Below, piece by piece: positions 26,991 to 39,600 of a DNA stretch of 64,000 nt (position 1 is its first letter; each line of letters starts with the position of its first letter). Location of the stretch: the NCBI GenBank assembly GCA_028023455.1, contig JAQFVV010012574.1:1948959-2012958 (forward strand), in the 5' to 3' direction. This DNA comes from Epiperipatus broadwayi. Lineage: Eukaryota > Onychophora > Udeonychophora > Euonychophora > Peripatidae. A program made the position numbers and the translations under genes. The notes under the pieces were generated by a model that saw only the letters and a list, made by a program, of their open reading frames with translations, searched no databases and had not been told where the DNA came from.

Positions 26991-27719
26991 TTTAACGAGA
27001 AGAACTATTTTAGTTAAATCCCTTTTCCCAATTAAAAAGGGCAAGGAAATAGATATCTCATCCTGTCCATTAAAGAGCTATGGGGAAAAGTAGGCTGGAC
27101 CATTATGCTGATTTTACAATTAATACATATCCTAACCTATAAATTATTTGTTTAAATTCAGCCATTTTAATAATTTATATGTATAACTCTTCTGAAGAGA
27201 GTTATAGAAATGGTTTAATAATAACTTAAATTGGCTAAATTTAAATAATTTATTGTTTGGAATGCTGCTATGAAAACTCTAAAGATATTGGAAAAATGGT
27301 GAGATACTGAATGTTATGAAAAGAAAGAATTTGAGAGAATTTTTGATATTTATAATTGGATTCATGAGTGGGGAGAATGGCTATTAGATTTATTTTTTCA
27401 ATAGTAGTGATGCCATAGTAAAATTTAAAGATTTTGGAACAAATATTTTTTTTTTGTAATTAAAATGCTTTAAACTTTTTGAATAAACATATTTCCAATA
27501 GATTAGACATATTTCTATCTGAAGAATAATTTAACTTTTGAACAAATAGAGATGAGAAATAGTTGGAATGTGATAACTATTGTGAGACATATAAAATGAT
27601 GAAAAGAGATTAATATTTCTTTTATTGTTCTTGAATATTTTGAAAAAGAAAGATATATATAGAAGAATATTTATCAAGATATTTTTTTATATGCTTTGTT
27701 ATGAAAAAGATAAATTTAG

Positions 27720-28400
27720 AGATATTGTCTACTTGTTGTATTTAATACATATTTAAATAAGTTGTTATTATATTGTTGTTTTTTCAAAAGAAAAGAATTA
27801 ACATGGAGGGAGGATCAATTTATCAGATATTCTAATAATATTGCAATACTTGTAGATATTGAGAATGAGCTTAGTGTAGATTTAAAAACTAAAGCGATGA
27901 AAATATATAGAGAAAACATTTTAAGAACAGAGTATTGGGCAAAAAGTTATGGAACAGGTTAGCCCTTATAAATACTTAGAAAATTGGATAACTGATGTTT
28001 GAAATAGTGTATAAATTAAAGTGGCAATTGCATTGTCTAAGCAAACTTAATGAAGTTAGGAGTTTATTTTGAGAACCCATTGAAATTATATCTATGTAAA
28101 ACTAATTTGGAATGTAGATTTATATTGTTGAGAAATATGAATAATTAGAAAAAGTGAGATTGTGAAGGTTTAAGTATGTTTGTTTGGAAGAGAATAGAAA
28201 AGACAAGAATCACAACTGTAGAAATATTGGAAAGATCTAGTGAAAATTTAAATATTATAGAAAAGTATAAAGAGAAAGAAAAAATTTATAGAGTTAGAGG
28301 TGTTGGAAATAAGAAAGAAGTTGATTGATGGACTAAAATAGTGAATTAACCATGAGTTTTTAAAAAGTAGGTTTAGTGATAGAATTGTTTTGAGAATATT
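27720..28400 (+). pseudogene. LINE reverse transcriptase C-terminal remnant
   Basis: IRYSNNIAILVDIENELSVD (about 27818-27880) matches the IRFADDIAIL catalytic block, with both Asp codons now Asn. Further downstream come an YKYLxNWIT-like block (about 27965), ALSKQT/KLxxFENPLKLYLCK-like sequence (28030-28105) and VWKRIEKTR...VEILERSSENLNII (about 28183-28260). Together these match the tail of LINE ORF2 proteins that end in a ...WRRMEKISW..R..NEEVL.R signature. Frames shift repeatedly. Confidence 0.55.
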
Positions 28401-29374
28401 ATCTATTTTAGCATGTGAGATCAACTTTGTCAGTGGATTGCAATAATAATTGATTTTAGCTGCCAGTGCTAGCCACTTGCTTAACTATTTATTCACTATA
28501 TCTGTTTTTTAAATTTCATTGCGTGTATTAAATTAGAAGAAAAAAAACCTGTTGTAAAGTTTTAGATATAAATAGAAGAATCTTGTTTTCTTTAATTAAA
28601 AAAGTAGCATATCTTATTTTATTGTCTAATTGATTTGTTTACATGTCTGTAATTTTATTTGCAAAATTAATATAACAGTCTGCTTGCCAAATAAAAATAA
28701 TAATTTGAAAAGGAAGTAAATAAAATTAATTTTAATGTCTTTCTAGATTTTCATATATGAATGCACACACACAACAATATTTAAATTTTGGCCTTGTTAC
28801 AACTCACACAACTTGTAAAAGTTGGAGGAAATTGGCAATTTTCACTTTCATACTGTGAGCCTTGAACAAAAATTACTCAAAAGAATGGTTTTTGATGAAA
28901 CTATTTAAACAGGAAAAGTATTTATGATTAATCATATCCCTTTCCCACATATAATTGAATATCTTTTTAAATTTATGTCAATGTATATGTAAAAAAAAGA
29001 CAGTCTCAATTTTACTTTATATTTTGACTAAGATATATTAAGTATAAAAATTTCTAGTAAACTTTAAAGAAATAAAACTGAAATTTTCTATTTCTATTGA
29101 GTAAGTAAATGGATATTATTTATTAATTAATGAACATTTAATAAATATACTTTTGACAATAAAATAAGATATATATATTTTAAATATACTGATCATAAAA
29201 AATAACTAAATGGATAATTAATTATTGGTAGATGTTGCATGACATTTGAGATCTGGAATTTGGACTTCAGAAATCTATAGCTATTGGCATTAAATTGCAC
29301 AGAACAACATAGTTTCTTTTGTTGTCAGTATAAATATAAATGAATTGTTTATTACTTGGAAGTTTTTACGTAAG
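28401..29374. other. AT-rich sequence without recognised features
   Basis: Nothing recognised. Confidence 0.5.
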
Positions 29375-29450
29375 TTTGAGCACTGGAAATGATGGAATTG
29401 AACACAATCTCTAGAATCTGACATTCTACCAATGCATCATGCAGAGCTTT
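29375..29450 (-). repeat. tRNA-like SINE fragment
   Basis: The minus strand reads GCATTGGTAGAATGTCAG then, about 10 bases later, GTGTTCAATTCC. These are at the positions of pol III A and B boxes in a tRNA-derived head. Short and without a recognisable tail. Confidence 0.4.
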
Positions 29451-29519
29451 GTTAGTGATAAATTAGTTGGATATGATAGACATTAGTCTATTTAGAAAAG
29501 ACGGTTACTTAAATTTTGA

Positions 29520-31270
29520 ATGAAGAAATGAGACAAATAATTAAATCTATAAAGAAGGAAAATATCCAGAAAAATGATAGGAATATAATCGATATTATTG
29601 ATATCTTAAAAGAAACAGATGATGAAATAGAAAAAATTGGTGGTGAAGGTATAGAATAAATGATAAAGAAGATTAAAATTACAGATCTATATTCTTTATC
29701 AATTCTTTACAAAATTTTTACCAATATAAATACAACGCATCTATAGCAAACTTAGCATAATGGATCTTATCCAAGCATTGAGAGGAATTATAGAAAAAAA
29801 TCTTTGGGTTTATAGATTATGAAAAGACATTTGATTCTATGAGCACTTCTATAGTGATTAAAGCTGTGGATCATCTAGATATAAACCCAAAATATTGTGA
29901 AATGCTTTATCAAAATGCAACTGCATAACATTGAGAAGAAAATGTCAGTGTGGTTCAATATCTCCAAAAGTTTTTATAGCAGTTTACAAGAAATATTTTG
30001 TGGATTAAAATAAGAGATTAAGGGAGTAAAGTATCTTTATATTTGCAGATGATATGGTTATTTTCATAAATAATCCCTTCAGAGTTTCAGGAAATGTTGC
30101 AAGAGTTATTATATAAAAAATAAGAAGGTAGAATTAAAGATGTAGATGTGGTAATATGTTGAACAATTTTCATCATCTATCATTAAATGTTGAATGTCTA
30201 GAAAAAAATTTAAATTTTATTTAAACTTTTCAAATTCAAACAACTTATTAATAATAGCAAACAAATAGACATACACAGGTTAATAATTACACAATATTTT
30301 GAGTACTATTATTATCTCCAAGTGTTGCTGGCTTGATCAGTGGCAATATTAGCATAAGAGTTGAACTTACACCTTTTAAATTCTTGAATATTGAAATTTA
30401 AGGCAATGGTCTAACCAAGTGAACTATTCTGTCAAAGATAATAGTCAGTAGAAATTTCATATCTATGAGGGTTGGTTCAAATTCTTCCAATTCCTTCATT
30501 TTTTTAAATACTTATTTCTAAGAGTGAGGTTAATTAGAGGCTTCTGGACATTATATATTGCCTCATTGGGTTGACTTATAAGATTATTTGCCATTGTCAT
30601 ATGAGTAACTTTTTTGAATTTTTTTCTTTGCACCTTTTTCTTTCTATTCAATGTTTTTGTATTTTTCCATTTGAACATATGTTCATTATTACTTACATGA
30701 TCTGCTACTATGGACACATCTGGGTTTTTTTTTCCCTTTTAACCATTAGTTTAATTAAGATTGATAATAATGAATTAGAAGAAATTAACAAGTACAATAA
30801 CTTTCATCAAATTATTTATGCATATGGAAATATAATGGATTAAGTTAATCAGTAGAATTAAACTTGAATGGAGTGTTTCTAATAGAAACAAATATTGGAA
30901 GGAAATATGCCTTTGTGTTTGAAAAACAAAAAGTTTTTAATAGGTAAGTTTTTCTAGTTTTTACTTGTAGATCCGAGACTCGGTCACTTAACAGAAAAGC
31001 AATTCAGAGAGTTGAGACTACTCAAAATATATGAAGAGATACATGTTAGAAGAAGATATCAAAAATGAAATACGTGGATGAGAGAACAATATTATTGACA
31101 TTATTGATAGAATTAAAAGACTGAAATGGAACTGAGTCGGCACATTGCCAAGAGATTAAAAAAGACTTAGAGATTTTGCATGTGAGATGGATAAATGAAA
31201 TAAGGAAGTTTACTGGTGTGATGTGGAATTGTGAGTCTAGGGCTTGGAGGAACTAGCTTAAACTTGGAGA
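29520..31270 (+). pseudogene. RTE-like retrotransposon ORF2 remnant, copy 2 (interrupted)
   Basis: Same family as 19890-21080 and in the same orientation. Shared DNA includes CTTTACAAAATTTTTACCA (29705), GGTTTATAGATTATGAAAAG (about 29808) and GATAATAATGAATTAGAAGA (30764). Protein blocks seen are FIDYEKTFDSMS near 29811, IFADDMVIFINN near 30042-30077, and the ending with RPRDYKR-like and KLGER-like sequence near 31150-31270. This copy starts further 5' than copy 1. It is split by foreign sequence of about 600 bp (about 30170-30765). Confidence 0.7.
30170..30765. repeat. Insertion splitting RTE-like copy 2
   Basis: Relative to the copy at 19890-21080, alignment is lost near 30170 and resumes at GATAATAATGAATTAGAAGA (30764). 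The inserted DNA includes a tRNA-like fragment on the minus strand (30355-30428: TAGTTCACTTGGTTAGACCA ... AAGTTCAACTC, plausible A and B boxes). The remainder is AT-rich and unassigned. Confidence 0.5.
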
Positions 31271-31801
31271 GAGTCTTTGATTTTAAAAAAGAAAATTTCT
31301 AAATAAGATGTTAATTTGAAAGTCAAGCCAGAATTTAAAAGCATTTATGAAAGAAATATGCAGATTTTCTTCATTTTTTTAAATGTTTGATATAGAGTTA
31401 GGTTAGAGAAAGAAAGATTCAATTTACCATATTTATATAAAGAAAAACTTTTTAAGGCAATTTTAATTGTTATAGGTTGTAAACTAGGATCTTATTACAT
31501 TTTAGCACAGGTTAGAGAAAGAAAGATTCAGTTTACGATAAATAGTCAAAATAAGAGTCATAGATCACATGACCCTATCTCTTAAGCTTGTAAGTTGTAA
31601 ACAATGAGGATTGCCAATTCCTCTACAAGCTTTATGATAAATGCTTAGCCAGAGCCAGCACTTAAAATATCTGAAGATCTATCAGCCCCATATAGCTATT
31701 TGAGTTGGATAGCTGGGTTTGAAGACATGTAGATGTCCGAAAATTTCAGATTTTCCACTCAATAGATAACTTTTGGGTTGGCATTTTTAGATCTAGTGTC
31801 T

Positions 31802-31872
31802 GAACCTAGTCTGATACCTCTCTGAGGAATGCCAAAGCACGAAACCATGGTTAGAGGTTTGGGAAGGGGTTC
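31802..31872 (+). ncRNA. Type I hammerhead ribozyme, family B unit 1
   Basis: CUGAGGA at 31822-31828; helix II (A)UGC/GCA(C) at 31829-31832 with 31837-31840, loop CAAA, with the first pair A-C instead of G-C; GAAA at 31841-31844; helix III ACC/GGU with a two-base loop; triplet GUU, cleavage predicted after 31852. Inner helix I ACCUCU (31816-31821) with AGAGGU (31853-31858), six perfect pairs; outer GAACC (31802-31806) with GGUUC (31868-31872). The A-C pair next to the core may weaken it. Confidence 0.85.
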
Positions 31873-32219
31873 CTGACAGATATTTTAAGTGCTGGCTCTG
31901 GCTAAGCATTTATCATAAAGCTTGTAGAGGAATTGGCAATCCTCATTGTTTATAACTTACAAGCTTAAGAGGTAGGGTCATGTGATCTATGACTTATTTT
32001 GACTATTTATAGTCTCTGCCACAAGTCTTATGCAATTTTATGTTGCTAAGACTACTACTATATGGTATGGCTGAAGATCTATCAGGCCCATATAGCTATT
32101 TGAGTTGGATAGCTGGGTTTGAAGACATGTAGATGTCTGAAAATTTCAGATTTTCCACTCAATAGATAACTTTTAAATAAGTGCTTGGCTTTGGGTTGGC
32201 ATTTTTAGATCTAGTGTCT

Positions 32220-32290
32220 GAACCTAGTCTGACACCTCTCTGAGGAGTGCCAAAATACGAAACCATGGTCAGAGGTTTGGGAAGGGGTTC
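32220..32290 (+). ncRNA. Type I hammerhead ribozyme, family B unit 2
   Basis: CUGAGGA at 32240-32246; helix II GUG (32247-32249) with UAC (32256-32258, one G-U); GAAA at 32259-32262; helix III ACC/GGU; canonical triplet GUC, cleavage predicted after 32270. Inner helix I ACCUCU (32234-32239) with AGAGGU (32271-32276); outer GAACC (32220-32224) with GGUUC (32286-32290). Substitutions relative to unit 1 fall mostly in helix II and in the triplet (GUU to GUC), while helix I is unchanged in both. Confidence 0.88.
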
Positions 32291-32442
32291 CTGGCAGATA
32301 TTTTAAGTGCTGGCTCTGGCTAAGCATTTATCATAAAGCTTGTAGAGGAATCAGTTTACCATATTTGTATAAAGAAAAACTTTTTAAGGCAATTTTAATT
32401 GTTATAGGTTGTAAACTAGGATCTTGTTACATTTTAGCACAG

Positions 32443-33475
32443 ATTATATTTCATTTCATAAATATTTTCCAAACATATAAATGCTTCAGCAATTATCAAT
32501 GAACTTCTGGATCAAATAAATAATAAAAATTAGTCCTACTGCTATAAAGAAAATGTATGAATAAATGCTAATTAATATGATGGTTTACTATATCTTAATA
32601 AATAAATCTTGGGGTCACTCATTCAGAAGATTGACATTCAAATACTAAAATGACACATTGAACCCAACATTGTCATTCACTCATTCTAACAGTTTTGTAT
32701 TTATTTTCCTCAGATGAAAATTAATTCACTAACCTTTGTAATTCTCATCATATTGCTAAACTATACAGTATGCTACAGTTGAATGTGTAGTCAAAAAATA
32801 ATTTTTTAATTAGTTTTTTTAGTAAGCAAAAATTATTATTATTTTTATAAAAAAGTTGCTGTTGTTTATATTTATAAATTTAGAAGCTTTATTATCTCTA
32901 AGGAATGTAACACAAATATGCAGTACATATAGAACAAATACCATTAATTAAGCATGATATGGTTAGCATGCTTTCAACTTAGAAAAGTCATAAACATAGA
33001 GATTGTAATGGGAGTGCGGCTGCATGTATATATTGTGTATTTCTTTATATGTAATTTTATCCCGTCAAAGGTTTTTTTTCCTGCAAATAAGAACTATTTA
33101 AATCAAAGGTATATAGACTTGTTAAAGAATTGTCATGTCAAATATTTGATTTACATTTTATTGTTTTATTAATTTAAATCTTTTTTTTTTTAATTTTTGA
33201 TTGAATTTTTATTTTTCATATATTCAATTTATTATTTTCTCTTCAAAAATGGAAACTTAATTAATCCATTAAGCTGTTATTTCATATAATTTTTAAAAAA
33301 TAATGTGAAATACCATTATATAAGCAATAATTCTATATAACAATAAAAAAAAGGATTTTCATATTATTGTTATAATAAATGTAAAGAATTAATGCTGCTT
33401 ATAATGGTATTGTATACTATTTATTTAATACTTTTATCTATAATTCTGTATAATTATATGAATAATTTAATATCT
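32443..33475. other. AT-rich sequence without recognised features
   Basis: Nothing recognised before the 120-bp duplication. Confidence 0.5.
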
Positions 33476-33715
33476 ACTCTTCCATTCATATTATATTTTT
33501 TATGATCTTTCTACTAACTTAAATAAAGCATGCTATACATACATTTCTTATTACTTTTTGTAAAACTCATCTGTAATATAATCATCTTATATATGACTCT
33601 TCCATTCATATTATATTTTTTATGATCTTTCTACTAACTTAAATAAAGCATGCTATACATACATTTCTTATTACTTTTTGTAAAACTCATCTGTAATATA
33701 ATCATCTTATATATG
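33476..33715. repeat. Perfect 120-bp tandem duplication
   Basis: 33476-33595 and 33596-33715 are identical as far as I can read them; both begin ACTCTTCCATTCATATTATA and end CATCTTATATATG. Complete identity in a region where all other repeats are diverged points to a very recent duplication or to an assembly artefact. Confidence 0.95.
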
Positions 33716-34199
33716 TTCTTTAATTTTAAATTAGTTTTTTTTTTTATCTCAAATATTGAGTGTTTGCATATATTTTATTTTGTCTTATTTATGATATACT
33801 TTCATCTGCTTTTCAATCTTGCAGTTTATTTGTGTTTCAGCAATAATCTTTATTAATCCTTTTGGATTATATAGCATTACATAACATTGATTGTGAGGAT
33901 TATGGGTGCAATCATATTATACAAGTTTTTATATGGATTAATTTTAAGGGTTACATTAATCAGGTTTCAAGTTATACTTTTTGCAAATGCTGCTACTAAT
34001 TTTGGATAAAGCGATGAATATCAAGTTTAATCATTAAAGTCAAAAAAAAAAAACAGTTCAATATAAAACTCAATTTCATAGATAGATAGTTATAACCTAA
34101 GATTATAAAATCTCGCATTCATTATTGGAAGTTATTTACAGTTACTAAATTAGTCTTGAATATTGTTCTTTTAATTGTTAATCTTGGAGTACAATAGGG

Positions 34200-35440
34200 A
34201 GGTAATTTATAATCCAAGCTATGGGTGCTGTACGGTGACAGCTAGTGGATTGCGATAGATGGGGTATAAATTCTGATGTTGAAGACAGTTAGTGAAAGTG
34301 AGCTATGTTGAGAGTAATGGATGGTATCATTGGATACTATTTAATGCAATTATTATTGGATTAATACCTTTTATGATTGGATGGTTTTAATAGTAACCAG
34401 ATGGCAGCAAAAATATCTGGTAGTGCAGGATTGTACCAGGCTTTTATTTGTTGGGTTTATTGATGAATGTAACAGAGTGCCTTCTGTCTTGTTCCCAATG
34501 GTGAAGATTTAGCAAGTGCACCAGAAGGCAAACAGGATGAAAGTTGTTGAACATGCAATGCATGTAGGTTAAGATGAACTAGGAAATCTAAAAATTTAAG
34601 GTCCGGGGAACATCTTTTGAAAAAGCAGAGTAACTGGCAATTATTGATTTCAAGTATAGGGGAAGAAGAATCTTTGTTGGCTTCCAGATATAATATAACA
34701 CGTTTGCCAGTTTATATATTTATTAGTTATGAGGGATGTTGATTGGTTGGATGCTGATAGGATTGATTGGTAAAGTGTGGTGAGAAATGGAGCTGATAAG
34801 GGGGCATCAGTAGGGATTATTTGTAACAGCAATCATAGTGCTGGGAAGTTTTGAACAATATATGCAATTGAATTTATGGCTTTTTGGATACAGAACACAT
34901 GGATACTGTGGAGGCACAGACCATTATTAATGCATTGGAAACTAATTCTCTTAGCTGAGATTGAAACCGTCTTCCTGCCTCATAGTAACTTGTTGCAGAG
35001 GAAGGAGATGGCAGAATTAAACGATTTTGAAAATTTAACAATAGGTAAATAATATGTAACCTTACTCATTTATGAGTATATTAAATATGTGAATTGTAGC
35101 ATAAAGGGAGAGATAAGCTTTGAAGAGGAGAATTGGTAATCCATGTGTCATTTTCTTTAAGCTTGTTTTGTAAGGTGTTCATTTATACATGGCAGTATAT
35201 TAATTGAGGATGCTTTGCAATATGGGGAGATGCTTATGAGATGGCAGTAAGATGATGACATCCATGCATGAAAGGTATTGGTGTGTATGTGTAATTTGGA
35301 TGCCTGAAAAAGTTTTGTATATGCTTTCTTAGGGGATTTATGTGGAAAATGAACACTGTACTAAGAGGTGAGTCTTGGTTGATGGATTACATAGGGTTGT
35401 ATGATGGTGAACTTTTCCCATTGAGAGTGATATGTATCTC
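34200..35440. other. More complex, G-richer stretch of unknown nature
   Basis: Base composition on the plus strand is richer in G than the surroundings. Translated fragments such as CLLFVGFIDECNRVPSVL-like and KVVEHAMHVG look like former coding sequence, but I could not match them to a family. It lies directly upstream of the LINE remnant at 35440 and may be its 5' region or a separate element. Confidence 0.35.
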
Positions 35441-36600
35441 TCTGCTCTGCAGTAAGTTGGTAATTAAGTAAAGCACTTGTGAGTTGTCAAGGCTTTTTGC
35501 CTTCCAATTCTGTTACATTCCATAATAAGCGGCATGTCTCACTCATCGATCTTTGCTTTATTCAACTTAACCATAATCCTACTTTTTTCTCTGACCACTC
35601 TGGACAATCTCTCATCCTGAATCTCAGTGAACTACACATCAAAGCCATTCATTCATGTACCAGAGTTCTTATTCTCTGAAACATTTTATGTGTGGAAATT
35701 GGAACAATAGAACTTGATACAGTCCAAAAGTACTCACATGCAGTTAACCTCCACCTTGACTTCTGGCATTGGTTGATGAGTTGCATATATGGATTACACT
35801 AATGAAGTCTGCACATCATACTCACTTTTACAGGTTTATCAAAAACCCACCAACCAACTTAAAAAAATATCTTGTCATTAAGGAAAGAATGACTTGTCTT
35901 ACTCATCTACACACATGGAGAACTCAAGGATATATTCACTGGTTCCTGGGCATATTCACTGGTCCCTGGGTCATCCATACACACTAAAACTTCCTATGTC
36001 ATTCCAAATTGACAATAATTTATGTGCAAGCTATAACATGATTAAGCCTATATACCAATATTTCAAGCAGAGATTACAAATCCACAGTGCATTCACATCA
36101 CCTTCAGACTTATTTGGACCATCTGGTACCAATACCCCATTCTAAACCATACAATTTTCTGACAAGCTTGTCACCATAAATCACCCAGGTTCCAATAGAA
36201 TCCTTGCTTTTGTTTTTGCCTATCTTAATTTTATTGTATTATACATCTGTGACCTGGCAAATTACCTATCCCAAAGGATATATGATATCAAAGGTCTATA
36301 TTCAATCTCAATTGTACCATTTACCAAAAAATCAGGCTTAATTTGTAATCTTACCAACCTTCATCCAATTTTCTCAGGGCCTCTGGGAATTAAGATACTG
36401 GAAAAAGTAGTAAAAGTTCTAGAGCCACACATATTTCCTCAAATTTCCAATATGCAGTTTGCAAAAAAAAAAAAGCTCTTCTGCCATACAGGCTGCTCTG
36501 ATGTTTAAAGAGGTCTTGAACCGAGTTCTACACCGGAAAAAAAATGCTCTGATTGCAGTTCAGCTAGATATAGTCTGCATTTGACTGTCTCTATTCCCAT
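35440..36600 (+). pseudogene. Jockey/I-type LINE ORF2 remnant
   Basis: Plus-strand frames give FLPSNSVTFHNKRHVSLIDL (about 35507-35565) followed by FFSDHSGQSLILN (about 35590-35630), which matches the S.IDLT...W.V..D.SGHS.I end of LINE endonucleases. Further on, near 36340-36580, come LTNLHPIFSGPLGIKILEK, then VLEPHIF, then ALMFKEVLNRVLHRKKNALI and AVQLDI, matching the YRPISL..P..K.LE...P.I...Q.GF...S...AL...VL......T...A.D block order. Stops and frameshifts occur between blocks. Confidence 0.6.
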
Positions 36601-39600
36601 TCTGATTGATATGCTAGCTATCACTACTATTCCAAGTACTCTGCTTTGTTTAATTGCAGTTTCATTTGTTACCTAAATTGCTTTTCCAATTACAATTGTA
36701 TTTCAAATTTCTTGAATTTTTTTCATGTTGATGTCATCCATTCCAATTTTTCTGGATTTTAATTTATTCTCTGTGATGATTTCAATGAACTCTTGTCAAT
36801 TTGACCCAGAATTCCTAAGTACAATGATGCTCTTAGAAATGTGACTGAAGTTATTATTATTATTATTATTTAACAAAGCTTACCTTTGCACCTCTACATT
36901 CCTTATATAGCGGTCCACTTTTATCTTTTTTAACAGAAACTCCAATATTATTTTGTATTGTTTGCTACTTAAATGTAATTTATAATTGACTTATGGTAAG
37001 CCTAAAAACAATTTTTGTTTTTAATTTATACTTGTAAATAGAATATAGGTTCTAATTTATAAGTGTATGTCTAGATTTTTTTTGTAATATTTGCATTCTT
37101 AATAGATGATTTCTATTAAAAAAAAATTTTTTTCCTACAGAAACTAGTTTATAATTAATATTAACAAGTTGAATTTCAATAGTAATTTATGTCATGCTTT
37201 TTATTATTATATACCAGCATTTAATTTTTAATATTTAATTATCATTCAGGGAAAGGAGACATTATCAACAAATACTATTGTTTTTGTTTTCTATTTTTTT
37301 ATTACGAGTTATAAGCACAAAAATAAATTCATATATATTTTAATTTTTATTTCTAATGGGTTTTTTTTTATCATTTTAAAATATTTTTGGCATTTATTAA
37401 TATCTTTAATGAAAGTATGTTATCATTTGACCTTCTTTATACAATATTATATGTATATCAAGATTTCTTTATTAAAATTCTAAAACTAAAGGTCACATTA
37501 AAGTTTTTCATTAATTTGCTTTTTTTTTGGAACTAATATATTAATTAAGATCAAAGGTTTTTATTAGCTAGAGTTGAAAATAATTTATATTTATTAACAT
37601 GTCAAAATAAAAATTGATATTTATGATCATTTAAATTTTTTGATAGAAGCTTTTATTTTTAGGTTTTATTGTTTATTTTTGTGTTATATGTTTAATATTT
37701 TTAAAATTAATTTAATTTAAAATTTCATACAATAAAATAAAAGGAAAATGCTACAAAATTATGTATTTTATTTTTTAAAGATATACATTTCAGAAGATAT
37801 ATATATTTAGTCATTTTTAATAAATCATTTTTTGTTTAAAAGATAAAATATATTACATCATAGGGAAAAGGAAGTAATTATATAAAGTATACTTGTTTGT
37901 GAGCACATTACAAACATAATTACTTTATATGTTATTATATTAGAATCTCATTAGATTACTTTAGGATATTTTGTTAATAATTTGTCTGTAAAAAAAAAAT
38001 TCTAATGCTAAATAATAATCACATAAGAATATTAGAATTTTATCTGTAATTTTAAATACCTTGTTGTTTTTTTAATTAGCAATTGTGTTTAATATTTTGG
38101 CCAGAAAAAATAATAATAATAATGTTTACATCCAAATTGTTTTATTCATCTAAATTATATGGTACAAAGTTTTGTCACCAAAAGTAAAAAAAAAAAAAAG
38201 GTTACCAACTGAAACTTCTGAAATGGACCAATCTTAAAATAAGGCTCTTGTAAAATTCAGCATATAATAATTATATAAAAGAAACAAAAACATATGGTAA
38301 CCAAAATCATAAGATTAATTTCAAAACTGGGCAGGCAGCTATATGATTTAATACTTTTCTATATGATTTTGAGATTTAATCTAGATAAGTAATATTTTTT
38401 CTATGTTATGATTTTTTAAATTTTATCTTAAATCTTTTTAAGTCAATTGTATTTAAAATAAAATAATTACTTACTGAAATAAATTATAAATGGATATTTT
38501 TAAATTAATAATTGAATTTTATAAGAAATCACTTCAAAATAATTATTTAGTATTTCAATTTTGAGAGGGGGGTGGTGATTGCTTAATAATATTACTGATT
38601 TATAGTTGAAAATTAAAATTTTCAAAAAGTCTATAATGAAAAAAATCCTCTTAAACAATTCTATTTAATTTTGGTTTATTATATGGAAAAGTTATTTATT
38701 CACTTATTATACTGAAGGGTCATGTTTTAAGATTTACTTATTATTACTATTTTAATGAACATGTTCATTTGTTTTTGTTTGGGGGGGGGGGGGTCAAAAT
38801 CCTTTTTTCTTATTTATTGGATACAACAGTTGCTATGACAGTAATCCATAAAATAAAATAAAAAGTAAATTGTTCTTATTTTTTGAATTGCATGTTACAT
38901 TTATTTTATTTTGGTTGTAATGATATTGGGAAACCATCTTTATCAAAATAGTGATTCAAATCTGGCCATCCTAATGAATGTGTAATCTTATCTATAAAGG
39001 AAATGTTTTTATATTGTATATGACCATTAAACTTTTTATATATTTTAGTTCTATTATTGACAACATTATTAACTATCTCAAATAATGTCTTGGTAATGTA
39101 AAGGACTTGTTTAGTTTTAACATAAATTTAGCCATTCATTCACTGCTTTATAATGCAGTTGATTGACTTACATAAAAATTATATTTTATCAAAAATTACA
39201 TGTTAAGTATCAAATTTTTATTCTACCAAACTTAAAGTGACTATGAAATTAAGGAGAATATTAAGAATGAGCAACCACATTCATAATATCAATATCTATT
39301 TATTCGTTCAATTACCTTATGGAAACAAAAAAATAGAAAATTTTATGCTAGCTAGCAAGTAATAAAATGTACATGTGCATATTATTTTATTTGCATGGCA
39401 GTATTAATTTTTTGCCTTCTACTGTTCCTTATACTGTACAGCACTTTCACTTTGTACTCATTGAGACATGGCATGCTTTTGCTATCTCAGTGGAAACAGT
39501 CATGTGCATAGGAAAAAAAAATTGGCAAAAGAAAAAAGTTTACACCAAAGTTGTTCAACTGCTCAATAAAAGTGGGTTATTGATTCAAGAGATTTTGAGA

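Larger units (their letters stand above)
31538..32350 (+). mobile_element. Family B hammerhead element (PLE terminal-repeat/retrozyme-like), complete insertion
   Basis: An 813-bp insertion flanked by the 9-bp duplication TCAGTTTAC (31529-31537 and 32351-32359). Layout: an inverted partial copy (31539-31675, reverse complement of 31877-32010); then a full forward unit from CTGAAGATCTATCAG at 31671 to 32070 (400 bp); then a second forward unit from 32071 truncated at 32350. Each forward unit carries a hammerhead. No protein is encoded. Known: tandem terminal repeats with an extra inverted partial copy and type I hammerheads are hallmarks of Penelope-like elements; hammerhead-bearing tandem units of this size are also called retrozymes. 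Which of the two this is cannot be settled from one copy. Confidence 0.85.
31401..32442. repeat. 110-bp tandem duplication, second unit interrupted by the family B element
   Basis: Unit 1 is 31401-31510, starting GGTTAGAGAAAGAAAGATTC. Unit 2 begins with the same sequence at 31511, is cut after 31537 and resumes at 32360-32442 with CATATTTGTATAAAG and ends TTTTAGCACAG. The pieces of unit 2 add to 110 bp. The duplication therefore predates the insertion. Confidence 0.85.

Noticed and set aside
26985-27030. GTGGGAATCAGCAAACG resembling a hAT terminus
   Set aside because: No matching opposite end and no 8-bp duplication found.
31401-31537. Repeats here and at 33476 as a CRISPR array
   Set aside because: Units are 110-120 bp in direct contact with no short repeat-spacer pattern, and the genome is eukaryotic.
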